From Adhaeribacter soli (GTDB lineage Bacteria; Bacteroidota; Bacteroidia; Cytophagales; Hymenobacteraceae): a stretch of DNA of 64,000 nt. Both the position numbers and the translations under genes were made by a program. Below the pieces are notes generated by a model that worked only from the letters and a program-made list of their open reading frames with translations, was not told the origin of the DNA and ran no database searches. The stretch is taken from assembly GCF_008727925.1 (NCBI RefSeq), contig NZ_VTWT01000003.1, forward strand, positions 434,001 to 498,000, read 5' to 3'. Below are positions 17,275 to 27,149 of this stretch, in pieces. Within the stretch, counting starts at the first letter, position 1. Each line of letters opens with the position of its first letter.

Positions 17275-17454
17275 CCGAATACTTTCGGGGACCTTGTGGA
17301 GGGAACTATCGCATACCGAACCTGAACGAAAGGCATTTATTGCTACGCTCAAATGCCATAGCAGTATGTATAAGTTTCTTCTGCAAGCTCAGAATGACCT
17401 GCTTTTGTCTTTAGCCTAGCGGCTATGGTGAAAATACGCAACAACGGCGAGCGG
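17275..17454. repeat. dispersed intergenic repeat, family D, copy 1
   Basis: Within the 569-bp gap between ftsY and the receptor gene. The part 17339-17454 aligns by eye with 53021-53131 (shared GCTACGCTC, CAAGCTCAGAATGACCTGC and GGCTAnGGTGAAAA). The part 17300-17380 aligns with 63543-63660 (shared GAACTATCGCAT and GCAGTATGTAnTA). An open frame of 92 codons crosses it but has no protein-like features. Confidence 0.6.
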
Positions 17455-17638
17455 ATGTGCCCGACAGTTTATAGTTTATAACTACTAAGGGACTACGGGA
17501 AATAATTTGTCTTTTCAAAAGCAACGGGTAAGGCCGGGTTAGCGTCAGGTGATAAGAGGCCGATTAATTTTTTATATTGAACCGAATTTATAAGCCAGGA
17601 ACTGGCTCAGAAAACTACCGGCAGTTTTGCCAAAGCTT

Positions 17639-20347
17639 ATGAAACAACTATACGTTTTGCTTTTAACAGGAGGACTGTTCTTTGGCGCTGTGCCTGGGTT
17701 CGGACAGCAGGAACCTCCGAAAACGCTCACGGCAACCTACCAGCAGGCGCCGCTGCCGCAAGTGTTCTCCGGCATAGAGAAGCAATTCGGCGTTAAAATA
17801 TTCTACAAAGAAGAATGGCTTGCCGGCCAGAAACTTACTTTAAACCTGACCAATGCCACGTTAACCGAAGCCCTTCAGGCAGCTTTACTCGAAACCGACC
17901 TAACTTTCAATCAGTACGATGCGGCAAACGTGGTGATTTTGCCGGCGGGTGCGGCTTTAACGAATATGGCAGGCAATGGGGCAAATGCACAGGGATATAC
18001 TTATGATGCGAAAGCCCTGGTTATTGGCGGTAATAAAATGGCGCCCCGCGGTCAGAAACTTACCTTGTCCGGAAACCTGAAGACTGGCAAAAGCAACGAA
18101 GAAGTGATCGGGGCGCAAGTAATGGTGGAAAGCCTGGGAGTCGGTACCGCTACCGATCTGCAGGGAAATTATAAATTAAGCCTTCCGGCCGGGAAATACG
18201 AAATTACTTTTAGGGCCATTGGCCTGGAAACCATAAAGAAAGTGGTGCAGCTGAATGGTAGCGGCAAGCTGGATGTGGAGATGTTTGAAAAGGACCTGGT
18301 ACTGAACGAAGTACGGATTGAGGCTCAACGAAGCGATATAAACGTATCGGGTACGCAAATGGGCCTGAACAAACTTTCCATTAAAGAAATAAAGAAGATG
18401 CCGGCACTGCTCGGGGAAAGCGATGTGGTGAAAAGCGTGCAGATGCTGCCGGGAGTAACCTCGGTTGGCGAAGCGGCAGCCGGGTTTAACGTGCGCGGCG
18501 GCAACACCGACCAGAACCTGATATTGATGGATGAGGTGCCTATTTTTAACCCTACGCACTTATTCGGTTTCTTTTCCGTATTTAACCCCGATGCCGTGCA
18601 GGAAGCTACCTTGTACCGGGGTGCCATTCCGGCACAGTTAGGCGGCCGGCTTTCGGCTATTCTGGATGTAAAACAGAAAGAAGGCAGTTACCAGAAATGG
18701 CAGGGCACCGGCGGCATAGGCGTTGTTTCGGGCCGGTTGGCGGTAGAGGGTCCGGTAATGAATAAGCAAGGCTCCGTACTGGTAGCAGGCCGCAGCAGTT
18801 ACTCGAACTGGTTATTTAAAAAAATGCCCGATGCCCAGTTACGCGATGATAAGGCTTCTTTCTACGACGCAACCGTAAAACTAAGCGGCCTGGTTTCGGA
18901 AAAAGGAAAAGTTATTTTCTCCGGTTACCGCAGCCACGACAGTTTTCAGTTCAATGCCGATACGGTTTATTCCTGGGAAACCAACAATGCCAGCTTAACC
19001 TATAACCATATTTTCTCGGAAAAACTGCAGGCTAATTTTGTGGCGCTTTACGGCGACTACGATCTGGGGCTTGATTACCTTAAACCTTTTAGCGAAGCCA
19101 AGTACAGCAGCGGTATCCGGCAGCGGGGACTGAAAGCGGATTTTATTCACCAAAGACAAAAACAGCAGCTTCGGTTTGGCGGCAGCAGTACCTATTATAC
19201 GTTTTCTCCCGGCGCTTTAAAACCGCTTGGTGAACGTTCGAACATCAATGGAAAAGTGTTGCCTAAAGATAAAGCAATCGAATCGGCCATTTATGTGAAC
19301 GATGAGATCGAGCTGAGTCCAAGGTTTTCGGTTAACCTGGGTTTGCGCTTTTCGATGTACCAGCATTTAGGTCCGAGCCAGGTTTATACGTACGAAGCCG
19401 GCAAGCCCCGCAGTTTACTTACCTTAACCGATACGGTTTCCTACGAAAATAATGCGTTGGTGAAACCTTATGAAGGCCTGGAGCCCCGCGCAGCCATCCG
19501 GTTTAGCCTAACCGATGAAAGCGCCCTGAAAGCAGGGTATTCCCGTACCTTGCAATACCTGCACGTAGTATCTAACACGCTAACCGTTTCGCCGATCGAT
19601 ATCTGGAAGACCAGCAACCAGTACATCGAGCCGCAGATCGGGAATCAGGTTTCTTTGGGCCTGTTCCAGAACTGGCAGCAGAACACCATCGAAACTTCGG
19701 TAGAAGTATATTATAAAACCATTCAGAACCAGCTCGACTATAAGAACGGCGCCGAGCTTTTCCTGAACGAAGCCATAGAAACCGAGCTGTTGCCGGCAAA
19801 GGGCGAAGCTTACGGAATAGAATTAATGGTAAACAAGAAAGTGGGTAAAGTAACCGGCTGGGCCAGCTACGCTTTTTCCCGCACGTTCCTGCAAACCGAC
19901 GGTAAATTTCCGGAAGAGAAAATTAACGGTAATGAAAAATACCCGGCCAGCTACGACAAACCGCATAACCTGAACCTGGTAACTACTTACCAGGTTACCC
20001 GGCGGTTAAATATTACGACAAGCTTTACTTTTAATACCGGCCGGCCTTTTACGGCTTCAACCGGTTTTTATAATTTCTATGGAAATTCGGTTCCGATTTA
20101 CGGGGATCGGAACCAGTACCGGCTTTCTGATTACCACCGGCTTGATTTATCGCTTACCGTGCTGCCCAATTTAAAAAAGAATAAAAAGTATGAAGGCAGC
20201 TGGAATTTTGCAGTTTATAATTTATATGCCCGGAAGAATGCTTATTCCATATTTTACAAGCATGTAGGCGGCACCAAAACCCAGGCTTACCAGCTTTCTG
20301 TAATAGGTACAGCCATTCCTTCCATAACCTATAATTTCAAGTTTTAA
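17639..20347 (+). CDS. STN-domain TonB-dependent receptor
   Basis: Outer-membrane TonB-dependent transporter, 902 residues from the ATG at 17639 (MKQLYVLLLTGGLFFG signal peptide; an ATG four codons earlier is possible). Order: signal peptide; STN domain about 25-95 (LTLNLTNATLTEALQAALLE); a carboxypeptidase-regulatory-like domain about 140-220 (GTATDLQGNYKLSLPAGKYE); plug about 230-350 (FNVRGGNTDQNLILMDEVP); then the barrel, ending in Phe (SITYNFKF). STN receptors usually signal through a FecR-type anti-sigma factor, but none lies beside it. It is followed after 11 bp by a DUF4249 lipoprotein, as often in Bacteroidota. The imported substrate is not evident. Confidence 0.92.
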   Translation: MKQLYVLLLTGGLFFGAVPGFGQQEPPKTLTATYQQAPLPQVFSGIEKQFGVKIFYKEEWLAGQKLTLNLTNATLTEALQAALLETDLTFNQYDAANVVILPAGAALTNMAGNGANAQGYTYDAKALVIGGNKMAPRGQKLTLSGNLKTGKSNEEVIGAQVMVESLGVGTATDLQGNYKLSLPAGKYEITFRAIGLETIKKVVQLNGSGKLDVEMFEKDLVLNEVRIEAQRSDINVSGTQMGLNKLSIKEIKKMPALLGESDVVKSVQMLPGVTSVGEAAAGFNVRGGNTDQNLILMDEVPIFNPTHLFGFFSVFNPDAVQEATLYRGAIPAQLGGRLSAILDVKQKEGSYQKWQGTGGIGVVSGRLAVEGPVMNKQGSVLVAGRSSYSNWLFKKMPDAQLRDDKASFYDATVKLSGLVSEKGKVIFSGYRSHDSFQFNADTVYSWETNNASLTYNHIFSEKLQANFVALYGDYDLGLDYLKPFSEAKYSSGIRQRGLKADFIHQRQKQQLRFGGSSTYYTFSPGALKPLGERSNINGKVLPKDKAIESAIYVNDEIELSPRFSVNLGLRFSMYQHLGPSQVYTYEAGKPRSLLTLTDTVSYENNALVKPYEGLEPRAAIRFSLTDESALKAGYSRTLQYLHVVSNTLTVSPIDIWKTSNQYIEPQIGNQVSLGLFQNWQQNTIETSVEVYYKTIQNQLDYKNGAELFLNEAIETELLPAKGEAYGIELMVNKKVGKVTGWASYAFSRTFLQTDGKFPEEKINGNEKYPASYDKPHNLNLVTTYQVTRRLNITTSFTFNTGRPFTASTGFYNFYGNSVPIYGDRNQYRLSDYHRLDLSLTVLPNLKKNKKYEGSWNFAVYNLYARKNAYSIFYKHVGGTKTQAYQLSVIGTAIPSITYNFKF

Positions 20348-20358
20348 CCCGGTAAAAA

Positions 20359-21408
20359 ATGCATAAAATTTATTTAATTCTGGTACTAGTTATTCTGGGT
20401 GGCTGCATTGAGCCGGTAGATGTACCCATAGAAAAGCAGGAACGGCTACTAATGGTGGATGGGTTAATAACGGATGAGCCCGGCCCATATATTGTTAAGT
20501 TAAATAAGTCGTTTTACTATGGCGAGTATTTCGGGGATGCGCATCCGGATGTGAAAAATGCCATCGTTACAATTTTCGATGACCAGGGAACAATTGAAGT
20601 GCTTTCGGAGACTTTTCCGGGAAAATACGAAACCAATAAAAACGGGATCAGAGGAAGAATTGGTGGAAGTTACCAACTTAAAATCCGCTTAAAAAACGGG
20701 CAGGAATATATTTCAGAGCCGGAAGTACTTAAACCTGTACCCGCTATAGATAAGCTGTATACAACCTTTGCGCAGGAACATTCGCTTAATGAACAAAACG
20801 AGACTATAATTACCGATGTAGTGAGGGTACTTGTTGATGCCAAGGACCCGGCAAACGAAAAGAATTATTACCGTTGGAGCTCTGAAGGTACTTACCAAGT
20901 GTTCACCCAACCGGAAGACTATATGGAAAAGGTCAGGGATGTTTTGGTGCCCCGGCCAAAGAGTTGTTGTCCGGACTGTTGGCTGACAGATAAGAATAAC
21001 CTGATAAATGTAAACGACGACCGGCAGTTTAACGGGAAAACCCTAGTTGGGCAGCCAATTCTTCAGGTGCCGGCAACTCCCCGTTTTTTTGATATAAAAT
21101 ATCGGGTTGAAGTTGCCCAATACTCGCTGTCGGAAACTGCTTTTAACTTTTGGGAAACCATAAAATTACAAAGCAAAGGCACTGGCTCGGTACAGGATCC
21201 GGCACCGGCTAATGCAGTCTCCAATATAAAAAATATAAGTAACGGTGCAGAAAAGGTAATCGGCTATTTTGGGGCTTCGGCAGTAGCCAGGAAAGCGCTT
21301 TTTATTACTAAACAGGATATTCCGATTCAAATTCCAAAGTTTATCTATCCTGACGACTGCCGTACGATGCCATTAAGTACCACTGAAAGGCCTGCCTTCT
21401 GGCAATAA
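20359..21408 (+). CDS. DUF4249 domain-containing lipoprotein
   Basis: 349 residues. The lipobox is LVLVILGGCIEP with Cys near 16. The family opening VPIEKQERLLMVDGLITDEP and the beta-rich body (GGSYQLKIRLKNGQEYISEP) are characteristic of DUF4249, which accompanies TonB receptors in Bacteroidota and is thought to sit at the outer membrane with them. Two Cys pairs (KSCCPDCWLTDK near 199-204) may form disulphides. It lies in the middle of a three-gene unit, 11 bp after the receptor and 10 bp before the next gene. Confidence 0.9.
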   Translation: MHKIYLILVLVILGGCIEPVDVPIEKQERLLMVDGLITDEPGPYIVKLNKSFYYGEYFGDAHPDVKNAIVTIFDDQGTIEVLSETFPGKYETNKNGIRGRIGGSYQLKIRLKNGQEYISEPEVLKPVPAIDKLYTTFAQEHSLNEQNETIITDVVRVLVDAKDPANEKNYYRWSSEGTYQVFTQPEDYMEKVRDVLVPRPKSCCPDCWLTDKNNLINVNDDRQFNGKTLVGQPILQVPATPRFFDIKYRVEVAQYSLSETAFNFWETIKLQSKGTGSVQDPAPANAVSNIKNISNGAEKVIGYFGASAVARKALFITKQDIPIQIPKFIYPDDCRTMPLSTTERPAFWQ

Positions 21409-21418
21409 TTAATTTCTT

Positions 21419-23866
21419 ATGAATTCATTTTTAGGTAAAGTTTCGAAGGTAAGTTTTCTTTTTGGGTGGTTGCTTTGGGCTATCCTGCTTTGCCCGGAAA
21501 CGAAGGCGCAGGAAAAGCGAGCAGTGCAGAATGCAGGTTGGTTACAACAGTTGCCAACAAACTTTAAAGCTTTTACCGAAGCTCAAAATCCGGATAAAGT
21601 TTACCTGCACACCGATCGTGCTTTTTACGTTGCCGGCGATACTATTTGGTACAAAGCATATTTAATGGATGCTTACTCATGGAAGCCGGGGGGAGCCGAG
21701 GAGGTTATAAATGTTTCTATTCTTAATGCAGCTCAAAAGGAAATCGTTAAGCAGAAGGTACTGGCTAGAGCAGGTTATGCGGTTGCCCAGCTTATACTAC
21801 CCGATTCGCTTCCGTCTGGGAATTATACCTTGGTAGCCTACACGAATTGGATGCGGAACGCCGGGGGAAAGTCCTTCTTTCGGAAAGCAATAACTATTCT
21901 TAACACTTATGGTAGTCCTGATGAGGCTGGTGGCTTAAAGGCACAAGTTCCGGAGAATAACCCGGTAGATCTGCAGTTTTTTCCTGAGGGAGGAGGTTTA
22001 GTAAGCGGCGTAACAAGTATAGTTGGCTTTTCGGCAAAAAACGCAGCTGGTTTTGGCGTGCCGGTAGAAGGAAAAATTATGGATGGAACCGGCAAGGTGG
22101 TTACAGCTTTCAAGGCGTATCATGCTGGCATCGGCAACTTTGTTTTTAAACCTGAAGCTCATAAAACTTATTATGCTGTAATCAATGGTTTGGGCTCAGA
22201 TTCTAAAAGGTTTGATCTTCCGGTGCCACAGGAAAAAGGATTGGTACTGCACATCGATAACGCCAGCGACAATGTAACTGTTCGGGTAACGGGTACACCG
22301 GATAAGGCTAATGCTAAGCAAGTATTACTGATCCAAAGTCGGGGAGCTGTTTATTTTTCGGATGAAGTCCTGCTTAATAGTAACGCGGAAGCGGAGCTTA
22401 AAATGTTAAAAACAGGGTTCCCGGATGGTATTGCGCATGCTGCTTTATTTAACGCGGAAGGCGTAGCGGAAGCAGAAAGGCTTTTCTTTATAAATAACCG
22501 GCAACAATTAAACTTAAAGCTCACTACCAATAAACAAACTTATGGTCGCAGAGAGTTGGTTACAGTTAACCTGGAAGCAACCGATAATACCGGTAAGCCG
22601 GTCCGTTCGGAGTTCTCTATTGCTGTAACTGATATGGGCCAGAACGCTTCCTTAAGCTCTAACCCGAACCTTCCTGCATATTTGCTGCTTTCTTCCGAGT
22701 TAAAAGCATTTGTTGAAGACGCTGGCTATTATTTTAAAAATAGTAGTACGGCAACCAGCATGGCTTTGGACAACCTGCTTTTAACGCAGCGCTGGCACCG
22801 CTTTACCTGGGCACAGATTAATGGTGCTGAAACCTATAAACCGGTATTCAAGCGGGAAAATGGGCTGCATTTAAAGGGGGAGGCGTTAAATAAAGAAGGG
22901 CAGCCGTTGCAGAAAGCAGTTATCTATTTGCTGGATTTGAAATCCGGAAAAACGGATCTGGTTTCTACGAATGAAGAAGGTCTTTTTCTGGTAACCCTTT
23001 CGGAAAAAGCTTCAGAACCACAATATTTATATCAGGTTTGGCAACAGGGCATTTTTCAAAAGCAGGCACAATTAAAATTCCTTTCAGATTCTGATGCGCT
23101 GTCTGAAATTTCCCAAGGCTTTTTTGCAGCTACTACTGATACGTTGGTTTCTACCAGGCTTTTATTGCAAACCAGAATAGCGAAACAGTTTGCTTCAGCT
23201 GATAAAAAGCCTGAAACTGTAGTTTCTGATCATGCCGCCTGGATGAACATTCCGGCCGATAGAAACTACCAGCTCAGCAAGTACAATAATTTTCACGATG
23301 TGGAAGAAGCGGTTAGAGAAATTATTCCCAGCGTAAAGATTCGCAACTATAATGGCGACACCGAAACCCGGATTTTTAATGTAGCAGCAAAAAAGTACTT
23401 CCCTTATCAGCCTCTTTATTTCATAGATGGAAAGCCAACTTATAATAATGATTTAGTGCTTAGAATGAGCGCCGACCAGGTACAGGAAATAAATGTATAC
23501 TTATCTTCCAATTCGTTAAAGCAGTTCGGGTTCTTAGGTAATCAGGGCGTTATTGCTATCCGTACTAAAAAAGGGAATTTTAATTTACCGGAATCAGAAA
23601 ACCAGAATATTGTTTCTATAAACGGCGTTGTGCAGGCCCTGGAATTTAATATCCCGAAATTAGCCCCTCGCAGCACGGTCCTTCCGGATTTCAGGCCGGT
23701 ATTATATTGGAATCCGCGGGTAACGACAGATGCTAATGGCCGGGCGGTATTTACTTTCCCAACTTCCGATGCTGCAACCCGGTTCAGAATTGAAGCACAA
23801 GGTATTTCTGCTGATGGTTTACCAGGAGCAGGTACGGCAGAATTTTCTACAATGCCAGCGCAATAG
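21419..23866 (+). CDS. large MG2/plug-domain envelope protein
   Basis: 815 residues with an N-terminal hydrophobic export segment (about 10-30). DKVYLHTDRAFYVAGDTIWY near 60-80 marks a macroglobulin-type MG2 domain, repeated at lower similarity further on (TYGRRELVTVNLEATD near 375). A region near 490-540 resembles carboxypeptidase-regulatory repeats. About 650-720 looks like an isolated TonB-plug domain (YFIDGKPTYNN, GNQGVIAIRTKKG). The C-terminus (WNPRVTTDANGRAVFTFPTS) is again macroglobulin-like. Such proteins follow TonB receptor/DUF4249 pairs. It lacks the CGEQ thioester of true alpha-2-macroglobulins. Exact role unknown. Confidence 0.85.
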   Translation: MNSFLGKVSKVSFLFGWLLWAILLCPETKAQEKRAVQNAGWLQQLPTNFKAFTEAQNPDKVYLHTDRAFYVAGDTIWYKAYLMDAYSWKPGGAEEVINVSILNAAQKEIVKQKVLARAGYAVAQLILPDSLPSGNYTLVAYTNWMRNAGGKSFFRKAITILNTYGSPDEAGGLKAQVPENNPVDLQFFPEGGGLVSGVTSIVGFSAKNAAGFGVPVEGKIMDGTGKVVTAFKAYHAGIGNFVFKPEAHKTYYAVINGLGSDSKRFDLPVPQEKGLVLHIDNASDNVTVRVTGTPDKANAKQVLLIQSRGAVYFSDEVLLNSNAEAELKMLKTGFPDGIAHAALFNAEGVAEAERLFFINNRQQLNLKLTTNKQTYGRRELVTVNLEATDNTGKPVRSEFSIAVTDMGQNASLSSNPNLPAYLLLSSELKAFVEDAGYYFKNSSTATSMALDNLLLTQRWHRFTWAQINGAETYKPVFKRENGLHLKGEALNKEGQPLQKAVIYLLDLKSGKTDLVSTNEEGLFLVTLSEKASEPQYLYQVWQQGIFQKQAQLKFLSDSDALSEISQGFFAATTDTLVSTRLLLQTRIAKQFASADKKPETVVSDHAAWMNIPADRNYQLSKYNNFHDVEEAVREIIPSVKIRNYNGDTETRIFNVAAKKYFPYQPLYFIDGKPTYNNDLVLRMSADQVQEINVYLSSNSLKQFGFLGNQGVIAIRTKKGNFNLPESENQNIVSINGVVQALEFNIPKLAPRSTVLPDFRPVLYWNPRVTTDANGRAVFTFPTSDAATRFRIEAQGISADGLPGAGTAEFSTMPAQ

Positions 23867-24042
23867 TGTGGCTTTCCTTGCTCATAGCCCTGAAGCAAGA
23901 CTCCTGAATAGAAAAGGCCTAAATTAAAGCAACCGCTAAGAATTAGAAAGAAGGAGTTTCAGCCAATTTGAATTTTTGAAGTGGTTCAGTTGTTGCTTCC
24001 GGAAGCAGGGAACCGAAGCGCTTAAATGTGCTGCTTTATGCG

Positions 24043-24050
24043 TACCTTTG
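24043..24050 (+). promoter_or_regulatory. -7 box of the rimO promoter
   Basis: TACCTTTG, full match to TAnnTTTG, 30 bp before the GTG start. No TTG at the expected -33 distance. Confidence 0.45.
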
Positions 24051-24079
24051 CATAATTTTTCGGCAGTAAAAAGTAGGAA

Positions 24080-25393
24080 GTGAAAGTAAGAAGTTTAAAG
24101 AAAGACAAGGTCAACGTTATTACGCTGGGTTGTTCAAAGAATTTAGTGGATTCGGAAGTGCTCATGGGCCAGCTTCGGGGCAACGATTTCGATGTTGCCC
24201 ACGAATCGGATAAAGACGATGCCAATATCATTATTGTAAATACCTGTGGCTTTATCGACAATGCCAAGCAGGAATCCATCGATACCATTCTGCAGTACGC
24301 CGATGCCAAAGAAAGCGGCCTGATCGATAAATTATACGTTACCGGTTGCCTTTCCCAGCGTTACAAAGATTCTTTAGAAACCGAAATTCCGCAGGTGGAT
24401 GCCTTTTTCGGTACGCTGGAATTGCCGCAACTTTTAAAGACCTTAGAAGCCGATTACAAGCATGAATTAATCGGCGAACGCCTGTTAACTACCCCTAAGC
24501 ACTTTGCTTATTTCAAGATTGCCGAAGGCTGTAACCGTCCGTGTTCTTTCTGCGCCATTCCCTTAATGCGCGGCAAGCATGTAGACCGTTCTATTGATGA
24601 TCTGGTAAAAGAAGCTTCGCGTCTGGCCAAAATGGGAACCAAAGAACTGGTACTTATTGCCCAGGACTTAACTTATTATGGCCTGGAGAAATACGGCGAA
24701 CGCAAGCTGGCCGATCTGGTAAGAAACCTTTCCGACGTGCCGGGCATTGAATGGATCCGGATGCAGTACGCGTACCCAAGCCAGTTCCCGATGGAAGTTT
24801 TAGATGTGATGGCGGAACGCGAAAACGTGTGCAAATATTTAGATATGCCGCTGCAGCACATTACCGACAACATGCTGAAGACCATGCGCCGCGGTATTTC
24901 CAAAAGAAGAACTATTGAGTTGGTAGATCAGATTCGTCAGCGGGTACCGGAAATTGCCTTACGCACGACCCTTATTGCAGGCCATCCGGGCGAAACCCAG
25001 AAAGATTTCGAAGAGCTTTACGATTTCGTAGAACAGACACGCTTCGATCGTTTAGGCATTTTTACGTATTCGCACGAAGACAATACCCACGCTTATACCC
25101 TGGAAGACAACGTGCCGGACGAAGTGAAACAGGAACGGGCCGATGCCATTATGGAGCTGCAGCAGGGAATTTCCATGGAGCTGAACGAAGCAAAAGTAGG
25201 CCAGACCTATAAAGTTTTATTCGACCGGAAAGAAAGCGGCTACTTCGTAGGCCGCACCCAGTTCGATTCTCCTGAAGTAGACAACGAAGTGCTTGTGCCT
25301 GCTACCAATACCTACGTACGCATCGGCGATTTTGCCAACGTAAAGATCACTGAATCTACCGACTTCGACCTGTACGGCGATGTAGTTTTGTAA
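24080..25393 (+). CDS. rimO: ribosomal protein S12 methylthiotransferase
   Basis: Radical-SAM enzyme that adds a methylthio group to Asp88 of ribosomal protein S12. 437 residues. UPF0004 domain with cluster ligands Cys18, Cys56 and Cys90; radical-SAM CxxxCxxC at Cys151, Cys155 and Cys158 (CNRPCSFC); C-terminal TRAM domain about 370-437. The family's LGCSKNLVDSE near 16-26 is present, which separates RimO from MiaB. The start is a GTG at 24080; no ATG gives a full-length protein. It is transcribed alone, with a strong terminator downstream. Confidence 0.97.
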   Translation: MKVRSLKKDKVNVITLGCSKNLVDSEVLMGQLRGNDFDVAHESDKDDANIIIVNTCGFIDNAKQESIDTILQYADAKESGLIDKLYVTGCLSQRYKDSLETEIPQVDAFFGTLELPQLLKTLEADYKHELIGERLLTTPKHFAYFKIAEGCNRPCSFCAIPLMRGKHVDRSIDDLVKEASRLAKMGTKELVLIAQDLTYYGLEKYGERKLADLVRNLSDVPGIEWIRMQYAYPSQFPMEVLDVMAERENVCKYLDMPLQHITDNMLKTMRRGISKRRTIELVDQIRQRVPEIALRTTLIAGHPGETQKDFEELYDFVEQTRFDRLGIFTYSHEDNTHAYTLEDNVPDEVKQERADAIMELQQGISMELNEAKVGQTYKVLFDRKESGYFVGRTQFDSPEVDNEVLVPATNTYVRIGDFANVKITESTDFDLYGDVVL

Positions 25394-25415
25394 GCCATAA
25401 CGCTACCGATTTAAT

Positions 25416-25457
25416 AAAAAAACCTCACCGGAGATTAAAAGCTGGTGAGGTTTTTTT
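25416..25457 (+). terminator. terminator of rimO
   Basis: A roughly 14-bp stem (25416-25429 with 25444-25457) with core AACCTCACC and a run of seven T's. Confidence 0.85.
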
Positions 25458-25586
25458 ATGGGCAATTTTGAGTTTACTTTGCAGTAATTTCCGCCGGAAA
25501 CCGGAATTGCCGCCTTTTATTGAATGACAAATGCTTGTCTTCAGAAGCGAGGTTTCCGTACTATTTCAAATCCTTTAACGCGCCGC

Positions 25587-27149
25587 ATGAAAATATCTTA
25601 CCTGCCTTACGCTGCCACCAATGCTTTTTCCAGACTGGTTGTCGATTATACTTCTCAGGAACCGCATTTAAAGTCTTTCCTAAACCGTTTTCCGACGCTG
25701 GAAGCCTTCGAAGCTCAGATAAAAGAGAAGCAGGATTTCCCCCAAACCCAACGGGAAACGCTGGTAAACGTGCTGGAAAAACAGTATGTAAAGCTGGAAA
25801 AAAGTCCGGCGCTGGAGCTGAACCTGGCATTGTTGCGGCAGGAAAAAACCTTTACCGTTACCACCGGACATCAGCTGAATCTCTTTACCGGCCCGCTTTA
25901 CTTTGTGTATAAGATTGTAAGCACCATTAAAACCTGCCGGCTATTAAAAGAAGCTTACCCGGAATATGAGTTCGTGCCGGTGTATTGGATGGCTTCCGAA
26001 GACCACGATTTTGCCGAGATCAACCACTTTAACGTATTCGGAAAACGCTACGAATGGCAAACCGAGCAGAAGGGCGCCGTTGGCAGGTTTAGCCTGGAAG
26101 GCTTGGAAACCCTGTTGGCGGAATTACCTGAGAAATTCCCGGTTTTTGAAAGTGCGTACCGCGAAAGTGCCACCCTTTCCGAGGCTACCCGCAAAATTGT
26201 GAATGCCCTTTTCGGCGAGTATGGTCTGGTAGCTTTGGATGCCGACGAACCGGAACTGAAAAAAGTGCTCGTGCCGGTAATCCAAAAGGAACTGACCGAG
26301 GAGCTTTCTTTTCAGCTAATGAACCGTACGAACGAAACCCTGGCAGCCTATTACAAACCCCAGGTAACGGCCCGCGAAATAAACCTTTTCTACCTGGAAA
26401 ATGGCCTTCGGGAGCGGATCGTAGCCGAAGACGGAAAATTTAAAGTACTGAATACGGACCTGGTGTTTTCGGTGGAAGAAATGCAAAAGCTGGCCCAGGA
26501 ACATCCGGAAAAATTCAGCCCGAATGTGGTATTGCGGCCGCTTTACGAAGAAATGCTGTTGCCGAACCTGGCTTATATTGGCGGCGGAGCAGAGGTGGCC
26601 TATTGGCTGCAGCTTAAAAAAGTATTCGAATATTACCAGGTGCCTTTCCCGATCCTGATGCTGCGCAATTCGGCCTTATACCTGAATAAAACCAATGCAG
26701 CGCGCATGCACAAGCTCGGCCTGCCGCCTGAAGAAATGTTCCTCGATCTAAATACGCTGAAAAAGCAGGTAAGCGAACACCTGAATTTGCCAGAGGTAAG
26801 CCTGGAACAACAGCAGCAGCAGCTAGGCGAAATATTTAAGGAAGTAGAAAAGCTGGCCGTAAGCATAGAACCTACGCTCGAAAAATTGGTAGCCGCTGAA
26901 GCCCAGAAAGTTCAGAATGCCTTATCGGCGCTGGAAAAACGGATAAGCAAGGCATTGGAGAATAAACATGAAACCGTTTTCAAGCAGCTTGCCACCCTGA
27001 AAGAAAAACTATTCCCGGAGGGAAGCCTGCAGGAGCGGAGCGATAACGTCCTTTCGATCTATGCCAACAACCCGGATTTTATCGCGAACCTGATGCAGGC
27101 CTTCGATCCGTTTAATAACCAGTTCACCATTCTGGAGGAGGAAGCCTGA
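25587..27149 (+). CDS. bshC: bacillithiol biosynthesis cysteine-adding enzyme BshC
   Basis: Adds Cys to glucosaminyl-malate in the last step of bacillithiol synthesis. 520 residues from the ATG at 25587 (MKISYLPYAATNAFS); a frame open from 25524 adds 21 residues with no family match. Typical segments: TGHQLNLFTGPLYFVYKI near 112-129, PVYWMASEDHDFAEINH near 152-168 with the HD pair, and PRxxxxE-like LRPLYEEMLLPNLAYIGGGAE near 337. A coiled-coil C-terminal helix follows (about 400-470). It overlaps the next gene by one base. It shows the organism makes bacillithiol; the other bsh genes are not here. Confidence 0.95.
   Translation: MKISYLPYAATNAFSRLVVDYTSQEPHLKSFLNRFPTLEAFEAQIKEKQDFPQTQRETLVNVLEKQYVKLEKSPALELNLALLRQEKTFTVTTGHQLNLFTGPLYFVYKIVSTIKTCRLLKEAYPEYEFVPVYWMASEDHDFAEINHFNVFGKRYEWQTEQKGAVGRFSLEGLETLLAELPEKFPVFESAYRESATLSEATRKIVNALFGEYGLVALDADEPELKKVLVPVIQKELTEELSFQLMNRTNETLAAYYKPQVTAREINLFYLENGLRERIVAEDGKFKVLNTDLVFSVEEMQKLAQEHPEKFSPNVVLRPLYEEMLLPNLAYIGGGAEVAYWLQLKKVFEYYQVPFPILMLRNSALYLNKTNAARMHKLGLPPEEMFLDLNTLKKQVSEHLNLPEVSLEQQQQQLGEIFKEVEKLAVSIEPTLEKLVAAEAQKVQNALSALEKRISKALENKHETVFKQLATLKEKLFPEGSLQERSDNVLSIYANNPDFIANLMQAFDPFNNQFTILEEEA

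Noticed and set aside
17141-17419. 92-codon open frame after ftsY
   Set aside because: Runs through the family D repeat; the translation has no protein-like pattern and the shared blocks are not kept in frame between repeat copies.
17639-21408. SusC/SusD polysaccharide-utilisation pair
   Set aside because: The receptor has an STN domain and the partner is DUF4249, not a SusD-type TPR lipoprotein; no glycoside hydrolases are near.
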